From: JAOUEA01 sp963734685
GTDB lineage: Bacteria; Actinomycetota; UBA4738; HRBIN12
Assembly (NCBI GenBank): GCA_963734685.1
Contig: CAVTIC010000001.1
Span: 806,001-870,000 of the forward strand
Length of the DNA: 64,000 nucleotides
Direction of reading: 5' to 3'
The notes under the pieces are model-generated. The model worked only from the letters and a program-made list of their open reading frames with translations. It was not told where the DNA came from and ran no database searches. The stretch's first letter is position 1. The number at the start of each line of letters is the position of its first letter. Of this stretch, positions 26,366-35,177 are shown piece after piece. Position numbers and translations under genes: made by a program.

Positions 26366-26371
26366 TAGCCT
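26366..26371 (+). promoter_or_regulatory. -10 element of the hemolysin III-like gene
   Basis: TAGCCT ends 8 nt before the ATG at 26380, which suggests a leaderless transcript. A GGAGG lies only 2 nt before the ATG, too close for normal use. Confidence 0.4.
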
Positions 26372-26379
26372 TGGAGGCG

Positions 26380-27087
26380 ATGCCGCGATCGAACGCCGAC
26401 CCCGATGTGCTCGCCGACCGGAAGTCGCTTCGCGCGATCCCGATCCACGACCGACCGAAGCCACGCATGCGCGGGCGGTTGCATCAGGGCGCGTTCATCG
26501 CGTCCATCCCGGCCGGCCTGCTGCTCGTGCTGCTCGCGTCCGATGCTCGCTCGCGTATCGCGACGTCGATCTACGCGCTCACGCTCACCGGCTTGTTCGG
26601 CGTGAGCGCCGCGTACCACCTGGGCGACTGGAACCGCGAGGCGCACGCCCGCATGCAGCGGCTCGACCACTCGATGATCTTCGTGCTGATCGCCGGCACG
26701 TACACGCCCTACTGCCTGCTCGTGCTGCAGGGCACGCTCGCGACGGTCGTGCTCGTCGCGGTGTGGGTCGGGGCGGCCGTCGGCGTCGGGACGAAGCTCT
26801 ACCGGGTCGACCTGCACGTGCTCTCGGGGTTCATGTACATCGGGCTCGGATGGCTCGTGGTGGTGAGCTTGCCGGCCTTGCTGCGCGGGCTCGACACGGC
26901 CGAGACCGTGTTCCTCGTCGCCGGCGGACTGCTCTACTCGCTCGGCGCGCTCGTGCTCGCCACCCACAGGCCGAACCCGTGGCCTCGAACCTTCGGCTAT
27001 CACGAGGTGTGGCATGCGGCGACGATCGCCGCGGCCGTCTGCCAATACGTCTCGATCCTGCTGGTCGTGCTCGGCCTGCGTGGCTAG
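26380..27087 (+). CDS. Hemolysin III / PAQR-family membrane protein
   Basis: A 235-residue seven-helix membrane protein of the HlyIII/YqfA/PAQR family. Metal-site motifs are SAAYHL near helix 2, RLDHSMIF in helix 3, and FGYHEVWHA near the C-terminus (H-x3-H). The name is historical; the family is thought to act as zinc-dependent lipid hydrolases or in membrane homeostasis. The stop overlaps the convergent HAD gene stop by 4 bp (CTAG). Confidence 0.88.
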   Translation: MPRSNADPDVLADRKSLRAIPIHDRPKPRMRGRLHQGAFIASIPAGLLLVLLASDARSRIATSIYALTLTGLFGVSAAYHLGDWNREAHARMQRLDHSMIFVLIAGTYTPYCLLVLQGTLATVVLVAVWVGAAVGVGTKLYRVDLHVLSGFMYIGLGWLVVVSLPALLRGLDTAETVFLVAGGLLYSLGALVLATHRPNPWPRTFGYHEVWHAATIAAAVCQYVSILLVVLGLRG

Positions 27088-27749
27088 ACGCCCGCCTCCA
27101 GCAGGGGCTCGAGCGTCTCGATCGGGCGATGTCCGTTGAGATCGGCCGGGCGCCCCTCGAGCGCTTCCTCGGGCCGAAGGATCAGGAAGGTCTGCAGCCC
27201 GATCGCCGCCGCCCCGTCGCAGTAGCGCACCTGATCGTCGACGAAGACCGAGCGCCCGGGCGCAGGATCGCCTACCCGGGCGAGGGCCTCACGGTAGATC
27301 GCGGGGTCGGGCTTCATCGCGCCGACCTCGAACGACAGGACCACGGCGTCGAACTCACGCTCGAGCCCGAGCCGTTCGACGATCGGACGCGTGTTGTGCG
27401 AGCAGTTGCTCACGAGCACGGTCGGCACGCCGCGCTCCCGCAGGGTTCGCACCACCTCGAGGGAGTCGTCGTACAGTCGGACCGAGGCCGCCATCTCGTG
27501 TTCCATCTCGAGGAGCTCGGCGATCAGGTCGGGCGTGGGCTCGATGCCGGCAGCCTGCACCGTCGCCGTCAGGTCGCCCACGATGTCCGGGTTGACGCCG
27601 ACGCTCCGGGTGGGTCGGGTCTGGCTGAACGCGCGTCCCATCGCCTCGTGCGGGATGCCGAGGTGGTCGGCCAGCCGCCCCTGCCAGGAGCGCCAGTCGC
27701 TCCATGCGAGCGTGTCGTAGAGATCCAGCAACACCGCGTCGTACGCCAT
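27084..27749 (-). CDS. HAD-superfamily hydrolase
   Basis: A 221-residue HAD hydrolase with all four motifs. Motif I is DLYDTL (nucleophile Asp near residue 9), motif II VSNCS, the lysine is in AMKPD, and motif III is FVDDQ. The helical cap between motifs I and II is of C1 type. The family dephosphorylates small phosphoesters or dehalogenates; no substrate can be named. A TAGGCT -10 element lies 7 nt upstream of the ATG, with a GGAGG between. Confidence 0.88.
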   Translation of the reverse strand: MAYDAVLLDLYDTLAWSDWRSWQGRLADHLGIPHEAMGRAFSQTRPTRSVGVNPDIVGDLTATVQAAGIEPTPDLIAELLEMEHEMAASVRLYDDSLEVVRTLRERGVPTVLVSNCSHNTRPIVERLGLEREFDAVVLSFEVGAMKPDPAIYREALARVGDPAPGRSVFVDDQVRYCDGAAAIGLQTFLILRPEEALEGRPADLNGHRPIETLEPLLEAGV

Positions 27750-27776
27750 TTCCTCCAGCCTACCGAGGCTCCTCTG

Positions 27777-29819
27777 CTACTCCGACCAGAGGCCGGCGAG
27801 GTACGCATCGACGTCGACGCTTCCGGTGATGTCGACGACCTCGTGCGTCATGTCCACGCGTGGCCCGATCTCCTCGAACGTCGATCGCACCTCGGGCGGC
27901 TCGAGGAAGCGTGAGAGCTGCGAGTAGGAATGCGGGTCGCCCTTGGGCTTGCGGTAGTAGCGCATCGGGCGGTACACGTGGAGCGCGTCGCGTGCCCTCG
28001 TGAGCGCCACGTACAGCAGTCGACGCTCCTCCTCGATCTCGTCGTCGTCACCGGTGGCCATGTCGCTCGGGATCATGCCGTCGGCGGCGTGGATCACGTG
28101 GACGACATCCCACTCGAGCCCCTTGGCCGAGTGGATCGTCGAGAGCACGAGCCAGTCCTCGTCGAGCAGCGGCGGTCCGGCGAGATCGCCTGTGCTCGAC
28201 GGAGGATCGAGCGTGAGCTCCGCCAGGAACCGGCCCCGAGCCTCGTACCCGCCCGCGAGTGCCGCGAGCTGGTCGAGGTCGCGCAGGCGCGCCGCCGACG
28301 CGTCGTACCGGCGGGCGAACACGGGCGCGAGGAACCCACGGAGCCGCTCGATCTGCGCAGCCGGCGAGAGCACGGTCTCGTCGGCGCACCCGCGCAGGGC
28401 CGAGCGCAGCTCCTGGACGCCCTCGAGGGCGCTCCGAGGCACCTCGACCGGCTCGTCGAGGAACCGCACCAACGGCGACCTGTCACCGCCGAGTGCCCGC
28501 ACGCCGATCGCATCCATCAGCCGTCGGGCCGTCGCCGGGCCCATGCCGTCGGGAAGCTGCAGCACGCGGAACCACGCGACCTCGTCGTGGGGGTTCTCGA
28601 GGACGCGCATGATCGCGAGCGTGTCCTTGACGTGGGCGGCTTCCATGAACTTCAGGCCGCCGTACTTCACGAAGGGGATGTTCCGACGAGTGAGCTCGAC
28701 CTCGAGGTGGTCGCTGTGGTGGGCGGCGCGGAACAGCACCGCCTGCTCCTTGAGCGGCACGCCTTCCTCTCGGTGGGCGAGCACGGTCTCGCACACGGCG
28801 TCGCACTGCTCCGCCTCGTCGAGGCAGGTTCGGAGCGATGGACCGAGGTCGCCCCGGCGCGCCGACCACAGCGTCTTCTCGTGCCGCTGCGGGCTCAGCG
28901 CGATCACCGCGTTCGACGAGCCGAGGATGGGTGGCGTCGAGCGGTAGTTCTGTTCGAGCCGCACGATGGCCGCTCCCGGATACCGCGAGGGGAACTCCAG
29001 GATGTTGCGCACCGTCGCCGCTCGGAACCCGTAGATCGCCTGCGCGTCGTCTCCGACCACCGTCAGGTTGCGCGGCGTGTCGTCGGGGCGCAGTCCCTCG
29101 AGGATGTCGGCTTGCAGCGCATTCGTGTCCTGGTACTCGTCGACGAGCACGTGATCGAACATCTCGGCGAGCTGCGAGCGGGTCGCGGGAGCGGTCGCGA
29201 GTGCCTTCCAGAACAGCAGCAGGTCGTCGTAGTCGAGCACGTGCTGAGCGCGCTTGCGCTCGGTGTAGGCACCGAAGATCTCGCGGATGCCGTCGGCCTC
29301 GCCGAGACACCACGGGTAGTGCCGTTTCAGCACGTCACCGAGCGTGTCGCCCGCGTTCACCGTTCGCGAGTAGATGCCCGCGAGGGTCTCCTTCCGAGGG
29401 AAGCGACGCTCGCGCCCGCTGAACCCGAGCTCGTCCCTGAGCAGGTTCAACACGTCGGCGGCGTCGGCCTGGTCGAGCACCGTGAACGAGGGGTCGAGAC
29501 CGAGGGCCCGGCCGTGCAGGCGGAGCAACCGGTTCGCGATCGCGTGGAACGTGCCGCTCCAGATGCGTGTCGCGTCGGCCGCCGCCTCCTCGCTCGCCCC
29601 GGCGATGCGCTCCGCCCTCGACGTCATCTCGCGAGCCGCCCGGCGGCTGAACGTGAGCAGGAGCAGGCGTTCGGGACGAACGCCCTGGGCCAGCAACCAC
29701 GCCACGCGTGAGGCGAGCGTGGTGGTCTTGCCGGTGCCGGCGCCGGCCACGATCAGCAGCGGTCCCTCGCCGTGGGTCACCGCCGAGCGCTGCGCGCTGT
29801 TCAGATCATCCTCGAACAT
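27777..29819 (-). CDS. UvrD/PcrA-type DNA helicase
   Basis: A 680-residue superfamily 1A helicase. Walker A GAGTGKT is near residue 27, DEYQDT (motif II) near 226, GDDAQAIYGFR (motif III), TIHSAKGLEW (motif V) and VALTRAR (motif VI) are all present. It unwinds DNA 3' to 5' during repair and replication. It is slightly shorter than typical UvrD (720-780) and lacks an obvious nuclease domain. The start codon lies inside a perfect LexA-type box, so it should be induced by DNA damage. The exact paralogue (uvrD1, pcrA or another) is not certain. Confidence 0.93.
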   Translation of the reverse strand: MFEDDLNSAQRSAVTHGEGPLLIVAGAGTGKTTTLASRVAWLLAQGVRPERLLLLTFSRRAAREMTSRAERIAGASEEAAADATRIWSGTFHAIANRLLRLHGRALGLDPSFTVLDQADAADVLNLLRDELGFSGRERRFPRKETLAGIYSRTVNAGDTLGDVLKRHYPWCLGEADGIREIFGAYTERKRAQHVLDYDDLLLFWKALATAPATRSQLAEMFDHVLVDEYQDTNALQADILEGLRPDDTPRNLTVVGDDAQAIYGFRAATVRNILEFPSRYPGAAIVRLEQNYRSTPPILGSSNAVIALSPQRHEKTLWSARRGDLGPSLRTCLDEAEQCDAVCETVLAHREEGVPLKEQAVLFRAAHHSDHLEVELTRRNIPFVKYGGLKFMEAAHVKDTLAIMRVLENPHDEVAWFRVLQLPDGMGPATARRLMDAIGVRALGGDRSPLVRFLDEPVEVPRSALEGVQELRSALRGCADETVLSPAAQIERLRGFLAPVFARRYDASAARLRDLDQLAALAGGYEARGRFLAELTLDPPSSTGDLAGPPLLDEDWLVLSTIHSAKGLEWDVVHVIHAADGMIPSDMATGDDDEIEEERRLLYVALTRARDALHVYRPMRYYRKPKGDPHSYSQLSRFLEPPEVRSTFEEIGPRVDMTHEVVDITGSVDVDAYLAGLWSE

Positions 29820-29827
29820 GTGTTCGA
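29812..29827. promoter_or_regulatory. LexA (SOS) box over the helicase start codon
   Basis: TCGAACATGTGTTCGA is a perfect match to the actinobacterial LexA consensus TCGAAC-N4-GTTCGA. It sits within a larger inverted repeat (29807-29832, 12-bp arms around TG). The helicase ATG (minus strand, 29817-29819) lies inside it, and the -10 element TAGCAT lies at 29830-29835. LexA binding would block transcription start. Confidence 0.85.
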
Positions 29828-29829
29828 GG

Positions 29830-29835
29830 ATGCTA
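29830..29835 (-). promoter_or_regulatory. -10 element of the helicase gene
   Basis: TAGCAT on the minus strand, 10 nt before the ATG, gives a leaderless transcript and directly abuts the LexA box. Confidence 0.45.
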
Positions 29836-29858
29836 CACCCGTCAGGCAGGGACGACGC

Positions 29859-30863
29859 TCAGCCGATCAGATAGTTCAACCACTCGTGGTAGCCGGGTGT
29901 CTCCGTGAGGCGCTTCCTCCCACCCGTGCCGTCGCTACGGATCGAGTAGATGTCGAGGGTGCCGTCGCCCGAGTCCTTCGCGTAGATCACGCGCTCCCCG
30001 TCGTTCGAGAACCGGGGGAGCGTGATCGCGTACGAGTCGTCGGTCACCAGCACGGGGTCGGTGCCGTTGCGACGGATCGTCACGAGCTGGGCGCCGGTGC
30101 TGGGTCCTACGGGCGGCCCCGGCGGCGCGTAGCTGAACAGCAGTCGCCGGCCGTCGGGCGACCAGTCGGCGAAGACGGCCGTGCCGCCCTTGCAGCAGAG
30201 GTACTCCGGAGTGCCGCCGTCGGGCGAGATGAGGTAGATGGCGATCCCGCCCTTCACCGGACCCGAGAATGCGATCTCGGCCGCGGTGGGCGACCAGCCG
30301 GGGCTGTAGACCTGTCCGTTCAGGATCGAATGCTTGCCGGTTCCATCGGCGTTCATGATCATCAGGTCGGCTCCGCCGATACCGCGGTGCCCGGGTGCGA
30401 AGGGCCCACCGAGCTGGGGCCCGGCGATCCCCGTGTACTTGACGTAGACGATCTTGCTGCCGTTGCGCGACCAGTTCGGGTTGGCACTCATCGGGTTGTT
30501 CGTGAGCGTCTGGCGTCCTCCGCCCCCGGCGTTCGCGCTGAACACCTGGTACCCGTCGAGCGTCTGTCCCCAGTAGACGATGCGCTCGCCGTCGGGCGAG
30601 TAGTACCCGCCGTACTCGTTGACCTTGCCCGAGTCGGTCACCCGGCTCCGATCGTCCCCGTTCGGCTTGATCGAGAACATGTCGTAGGTGGCGCCGGCGC
30701 CGCGGAGCGGGGTCCCCGGGGGTGCGGTCGTGGTCACGGGCTGGCGCGCGTAGAGGATCCGCTTGCCCTGGCTCGGGAACGCCGCCCACGCAGGCGACGT
30801 GACGATCACCGCGGTCGCGGTCACGGCGGCGGCGATCGCCAGCCGCCGGGTCGAGTTGCGCAT
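29859..30863 (-). CDS. Secreted TolB-like / PD40 beta-propeller protein
   Basis: A 334-residue exported protein. The signal peptide (residues 1-27, ending AWA) is followed by five to six PD40 blades with repeats such as YSPDGERIVYW, WSPDGRRLLF and FSNDGERVIYA. It resembles the propeller domain of TolB without the N-terminal TolB domain. Such proteins usually bind proteins or carbohydrates outside the membrane. AGGAGG lies 6 nt before the ATG. The CDGSH gene is divergent. Confidence 0.82.
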   Translation of the reverse strand: MRNSTRRLAIAAAVTATAVIVTSPAWAAFPSQGKRILYARQPVTTTAPPGTPLRGAGATYDMFSIKPNGDDRSRVTDSGKVNEYGGYYSPDGERIVYWGQTLDGYQVFSANAGGGGRQTLTNNPMSANPNWSRNGSKIVYVKYTGIAGPQLGGPFAPGHRGIGGADLMIMNADGTGKHSILNGQVYSPGWSPTAAEIAFSGPVKGGIAIYLISPDGGTPEYLCCKGGTAVFADWSPDGRRLLFSYAPPGPPVGPSTGAQLVTIRRNGTDPVLVTDDSYAITLPRFSNDGERVIYAKDSGDGTLDIYSIRSDGTGGRKRLTETPGYHEWLNYLIG

Positions 30864-30952
30864 CGATGCCTCCTGTCGGAACGGTCGCAGACCTGGACGA
30901 GCGGGCGCAGTATCACACGACTCCGCGCTCGTCCCGTGGAGGGCACCGCGAT

Positions 30953-31675
30953 GTGACAGCTGCGACGATGGCGGCGACGATGGCTCGCGTGACGTCGCAC
31001 GCCGACGACGACGGATACGAGATCCGGGTGCAGGCCGACGGGCCGTACCTGGTGTGCGGCGGCGTCCCCCTGGCGCGGACGGCGCAGGTCGGCACCGAGT
31101 ACGGCGAGCCGGTGGGATGGGTCCCGGACGAGCCGCTCGACGAGGACGACGAGCGCTACGAGCTGTGCAGGTGCGGCGGCTCGAACGACAAGCCGTTCTG
31201 CGACGGCACCCACAAGACGAACGGCTTCGACGGCACCGAGACCGCCGACCGCACCCCCATCGCCGACCGGCGCATGGAGTTCCCGGCCGGAGAGGGCGTG
31301 GTGAGCTTCGACCTCGAGACATGCGAGCACGCGGGCTACTGCGGCGATCGGTTCACGAACTGGCGGCGCATGGCTCGTCGGGCCGGCGACCCGGCGGTCC
31401 GTGAGCGGTTGATGCAGATGGTGCGGCTCTGTCCCTCGGGCGCGCTCGAGATGCGGCCGGAGGCCGAGGGCGAGCAGCTCGAACCGGCCTTGCCGCTCAG
31501 CATCGCGGTCGTGCGTGACGGCCCGCTGTGGGTGCGCGGGGGCATCCGGGTCACGGCGGCCGACGGCGAGTCCTACGAGGTGCGCAACCGGGTCACGCTC
31601 TGCCGCTGCGGCCATTCCGAGACGAAGCCGTTCTGCGACGGAAGCCACAAGCACGTCGGGTTCCGAGACGGATGA
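30953..31675 (+). CDS. Double-CDGSH iron-sulfur protein with a ferredoxin-like middle domain
   Basis: A 240-residue redox-type protein. The first CDGSH motif (CRCGGSNDKPFCDGTH) is near residues 70-85 and the second (CRCGHSETKPFCDGSH) near 218-233; each should hold a [2Fe-2S] cluster with three Cys and one His. Between them is a divergent 4Fe-4S-like domain (CEHAGYC, then CPSGAL). This arrangement suggests electron transfer or Fe-S handling; partner unknown. The GTG start has GGAGGG 10 nt upstream. It overlaps the next CDGSH gene by ATGA. Confidence 0.85.
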   Translation: MTAATMAATMARVTSHADDDGYEIRVQADGPYLVCGGVPLARTAQVGTEYGEPVGWVPDEPLDEDDERYELCRCGGSNDKPFCDGTHKTNGFDGTETADRTPIADRRMEFPAGEGVVSFDLETCEHAGYCGDRFTNWRRMARRAGDPAVRERLMQMVRLCPSGALEMRPEAEGEQLEPALPLSIAVVRDGPLWVRGGIRVTAADGESYEVRNRVTLCRCGHSETKPFCDGSHKHVGFRDG

Positions 31676-32131
31676 GCGATCGCGGCGAACCGGTCGCCCG
31701 GGCCGTTCGAGGTGGCCCGTTGATCGTCGAGGGTGGCGTGTCGCTCAGCAGGCTCGAGCGCGGTCCGCGGGGGTTGACGCTCACGCGCGACATGGGCGCC
31801 GGCGACACCTACGCCTTGTGTCGGTGCGCCGGTTCTTCGCGCCTTCCGTTCTGCGATCGCGAGCCGCCCTACCGCTGTTTCGACGAGGAGAGCGCCGACC
31901 GTCGCGGTGTCCACACCGTTCGCATGGGAGCTGCCGGACGGTTCCGAGCCGGCGATCGCCCTGAAGCCCAACGGGCCGGTCCGCGTCGCGGGCGGTCTGC
32001 CCGTGTACGACGGCGACGGGCTCCTCGTCGATCCCGGCGAACGCGTCTCACTCTGCAGGTGCGGCGCCTCGCGATGTCAACCCGTGTGCGACGGGTCGCA
32101 CAAGGTCGTCGGCTACCGCGAGCCGCGTTGA
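31672..32131 (+). CDS. Second CDGSH protein, two motifs, one frameshift
   Basis: Starts inside the previous stop (ATGA). The first half has CRCAGSSRLPFCD followed by REPP instead of Gly-x-x-His, so the His cluster ligand appears to be missing. The frame then shifts between about 31870 and 31906. The second half carries an intact motif CRCGASRCQPVCDGSH. Total length is 460 bp, one base over a multiple of three, so one extra base would explain the break. An alternative is that the second half starts separately at GTG 31907. Together the two genes carry four CDGSH units. Confidence 0.7.
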
Positions 32132-32135
32132 CGGC

Positions 32136-32675
32136 TCACTGGGTGCCCGCCGAGGGAGCGGACTGCGCCTCGACCAGTCCGAGACGCTGCAGCAGCCCAG
32201 CCGGGAGCACGTGGCAGTAGGGCTCGTGGCCGGTCATCTCGTAATAGCGCTGGTGGTAGTCCTCGGCCGTGTAGAACGGGCCGGCGTCGGTGATCTCCGT
32301 CGCGATCGGACGGTCGAAGCCCGCCTGCGCGCGGCCGCGCGACGCTTCGGCCTTCTCGCGCTGCTCGGGGGTGTGGGTGAAGATCGCGCTCCGGTACTGG
32401 GTGCCCATGTCGGGACCCTGTCGGTCGACCTGGGTGGGGTCGTGCATCGCCCAGAAGACCTCCAGCAGCTGGTCATACGTCACGATCGCCGGATCGAACT
32501 CGACCTGAACCACCTCGGCGTGCCCGGTGGTGCCGGTGCACACGAGCCGGTAGCCGGGGTCTTCCACGAACCCGCCCGAATAGCCCGAGACGGCATCGAC
32601 GACCCCGGGCACCTGGCGGAACACCCATTCGACACCCCAGAAGCAGCCGGCACCGAACGTCGCGATCTCGTGCAT
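32136..32675 (-). CDS. msrA: Peptide methionine-S-sulfoxide reductase
   Basis: A 179-residue MsrA that repairs methionine-S-sulfoxide in proteins. The catalytic cysteine sits in GAGCFWG near residue 10. The following conserved segments YSGGFVEDPGYR, GHAEVVQVEFDP and QGPDMGTQYRS are intact. Length is normal, without an MsrB fusion. GAGGAGG lies 8 nt before the ATG. The recycling C-terminal Cys seems reduced to one Cys in YCHV. Convergent with the CDGSH genes. Confidence 0.95.
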   Translation of the reverse strand: MHEIATFGAGCFWGVEWVFRQVPGVVDAVSGYSGGFVEDPGYRLVCTGTTGHAEVVQVEFDPAIVTYDQLLEVFWAMHDPTQVDRQGPDMGTQYRSAIFTHTPEQREKAEASRGRAQAGFDRPIATEITDAGPFYTAEDYHQRYYEMTGHEPYCHVLPAGLLQRLGLVEAQSAPSAGTQ

Positions 32676-32720
32676 GGTCAAGACCTCCTCCTGTTCGCGA
32701 GGGTGGACATGACCATCGTC

Positions 32721-33672
32721 TCACCCGTGTCCGGTTCCGTTACGCGTATGGGCTCGATCCCACATCGTGACGTTCAGGACGGCGCCGGCGACGACGGCCC
32801 TGCCCGAGAAGTACAGCCATGCCAGGGCCACGATCGCGACACCCAGCGACCCGAACGTCGACGAGGCCCGATCGAACCGGCCCGGAGATAGAGCACGCTC
32901 ACCGCGTGCATCAGCTCGATGACCGTGCTCACGAGCAGTGCACCCGGCACCAGCGCCCGCACGGGCACACCAGCAGGACGCGGAAGCATCGACGAGGTCA
33001 GGGTCCACACCGCGCCGATCACGATGATGCTCGCGGCCATGCCGATCAGGCCGAAGCCCGAGCGACAGATCGCGGAGCCGAGCTGACCGCCGGGAACACG
33101 AGCGCGATGCCGGCCATGAGCCCCGCGACCGCGATCACCGCGCGCGCCGTCCAGATGATCGGCGGCACCGGGCGGATGTCACGCGAGTGCCTGGACGCCA
33201 GGGAGACGGCGAGCGACCGAGACGCCCAGACGAACGCGACAGACGGCGATAAGCGAGCGTGACGCCCAGACGAGCGCGACAGACCGACGATCAACGCCAG
33301 CCACCGGCTGCGACCTGACGCCTCGAGGGCCTGGCTCACCGAGCCCGTGATGAACGCGGTGACACCGAGGTCCTCGGCGAGATCGCGCGGCTTCGGACGG
33401 ATCTGCCGCGGAGTAGAAGCCGAACGCGGACACGACGACGCACGGCGAGCGGCACGACCCAGAGGAACACGCGGAACGCGACGGCGCTCGCGAGCAGGCC
33501 CGCGCGAGCAGGCGATCGCGGCTGATCACCTGGAAGCCGGCATCGATCACCGGGTGGTCGACACGGGCAGCCTCCAGCCTCGCGGAGCCCTCGCTCAGCG
33601 ACGCTCGGAGCCGGTCGCGGGCTCGGCGCTCGGGTGGTCGGTCGGAGCCGGTCAGGTCGGGCGTCGGCTCAC
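32721..33672 (-). pseudogene. YihY/BrkB-family membrane protein, broken
   Basis: Joined across several frames, the product reads as a YihY-family inner-membrane protein. Segments are RDRLLA, an FRVFLWVVPLAVVVSAFGFYS helix, FITGSVSQALE, IIWTARAVIAVAGLMAGIALV, and LGVAIVALAWLYFSG. At least four frame changes occur. One is caused by a 40-bp imperfect tandem duplication (33211-33290), 40 not being a multiple of three. The GTG start (33672) overlaps the stop of the upstream zinc-ribbon gene (GTGA) but meets a stop after six codons. A decayed gene is likely, though assembly errors may add to it. Confidence 0.6.
33211..33290. repeat. 40-bp imperfect tandem duplication
   Basis: Two copies at 33211-33250 and 33251-33290. 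The core of 24 bp starting GACGCCCAGACG differs at one position; the flanks are less alike. It lies inside the YihY-like pseudogene and shifts its frame. Confidence 0.75.
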
Positions 33673-35027
33673 CCCGTCGCGACGTCGGCCTGTCCGGTCA
33701 CCCGGTCGTGCAGGTAGGTCAGCACGAACCAGGCCGCGGCGACGAGCGCGAGCACGATCAGGAGCGACACCCATCCGAGGTTCGCGAAGAAGAGCACCAC
33801 GGCACCGAGCACCAGCACGACGACCCGCAGCACGGCCGCATGTTCACCGAGCCAGCGGACCCACCCGGCGTCGCGCGGCACCAGGGTGCCGTCGGAGGCA
33901 CGCTCCAGCGTGCGCGTCAGCCACGGTGGGCGGCCGGCGAGATAGGCGCCGATGCCGATCAGGATCGCCGCGACCAGCATCAGGGTCGTGAAGTTGCGGA
34001 GATCCTGGAAGACGTCGCCTGTGACCGCGCCGACCGCCGCCTGGTTGGTCGCCCCGGTCACCCGGTCCACGATCGCGTCGTCGAGCCTCAGGGCGAGGCG
34101 CCTCACCACGATCAGTCCGATCGCCACGCCGAACCCGAGCCACAGCGCGGTGCGCAGCCGGCGGGGCGACAGCACGAAGGCGACGATCGCCAGCACGAGC
34201 GTGAGTGCCACCAGCGCGTAGATCACTTTGTCCATCGCGGCAACGGCCGCTTGCGCGGCCGGCAACGCGTCGGACTCGAAGACCTTGATCTGCCCGAAGT
34301 CGTTCGGCAGATCCACGCCGAACTGCTGCTCGAGCAGACCGACCGCCTGGTCCACGTTGGCCTCGGTGATCGTCGGGATGTCGATCGAGCGGTTGAAGAT
34401 CTCCGACAGCTGCTGCTCGAGCGAGGCCAGGGCATCGTTGATGAACGGGATCAGGTTGATGTAGACGGCGTCGCCTTCGATCGTGGCGTTCGTGCTCTCA
34501 CCCCTGAGCAGCGCGATCGCCTGCGTGTGCGCCCGCGTGAGCGCGCCGTACCAGAGGCTCTCGACCGCATCGCTCGCGATCGCCTGCCGGGTGCGCTTCA
34601 GCAGGACGGTGCGGAGGCCGTCGGTGATCGGCGCCGCGAGCAGGGCAGGCGAGACGGGGAGTTTGCCCTGATCCAAGCCCGACAACGCGGTCGATACACG
34701 GTCCTCGATCTGGAGGCCTTCCATGACCCGGTCGGTCAGGCGCACGCTGAGTGCCTCCTGCACCGAGGGGTCGTTGATCACCGGGCCGACCGTTGCGACG
34801 AACCGATCGGTGTCGAGCGCGACGGCGCGCGCCCACGCTCCGACCACGGTCACGACCAGCGACAGCACCGTGAGGAACACGAACAACCCGGAGAGTCGGC
34901 GGCGGAGCTTGAGCCGTCCGGGTTCCCCGCGGAGGGGGGCGCCACACGTCGGGCAGAAGTTGATGTCGGGATCGGATTCCACGCGCCCGCACTTCGGACA
35001 CGTGACCCGCTCACCCTGTTCACTCAC
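33669..35027 (-). CDS. Zinc-ribbon membrane protein of unknown function
   Basis: A 452-residue protein. An N-terminal zinc ribbon (CPKC at residues ~10-13 and CPTC at ~25-28) precedes a transmembrane helix (about 45-68). A ~190-residue extracytoplasmic helical domain follows, then four to five helices toward the C-terminus. I know similar actinobacterial proteins only as hypothetical. The GTG start has GGGGAG about 8 nt upstream. The broken YihY gene follows with a GTGA overlap, so both belonged to one operon. Confidence 0.75.
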   Translation of the reverse strand: MSEQGERVTCPKCGRVESDPDINFCPTCGAPLRGEPGRLKLRRRLSGLFVFLTVLSLVVTVVGAWARAVALDTDRFVATVGPVINDPSVQEALSVRLTDRVMEGLQIEDRVSTALSGLDQGKLPVSPALLAAPITDGLRTVLLKRTRQAIASDAVESLWYGALTRAHTQAIALLRGESTNATIEGDAVYINLIPFINDALASLEQQLSEIFNRSIDIPTITEANVDQAVGLLEQQFGVDLPNDFGQIKVFESDALPAAQAAVAAMDKVIYALVALTLVLAIVAFVLSPRRLRTALWLGFGVAIGLIVVRRLALRLDDAIVDRVTGATNQAAVGAVTGDVFQDLRNFTTLMLVAAILIGIGAYLAGRPPWLTRTLERASDGTLVPRDAGWVRWLGEHAAVLRVVVLVLGAVVLFFANLGWVSLLIVLALVAAAWFVLTYLHDRVTGQADVATG

Positions 35028-35160
35028 GATGGCTCCCCTCTGTATGATCCGCCGCGTTCGGGGCGGACCGAGCCATTATCGTCCGCGTTCGCCCGGCGTG
35101 GGTTCACCCAGATGGCACGAACCTTGCCGGACCTGTTCCCCGGGTCGTCCAGGCCGGGTG

Positions 35161-35166
35161 TAGGCT
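35161..35166 (+). promoter_or_regulatory. -10 element of the phytoene-desaturase-like gene
   Basis: TAGGCT at 35161-35166 places the likely transcription start near 35173, immediately before the inverted repeat that overlaps the ribosome-binding site. Confidence 0.35.
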
Positions 35167-35177
35167 GCGTCCACCAC

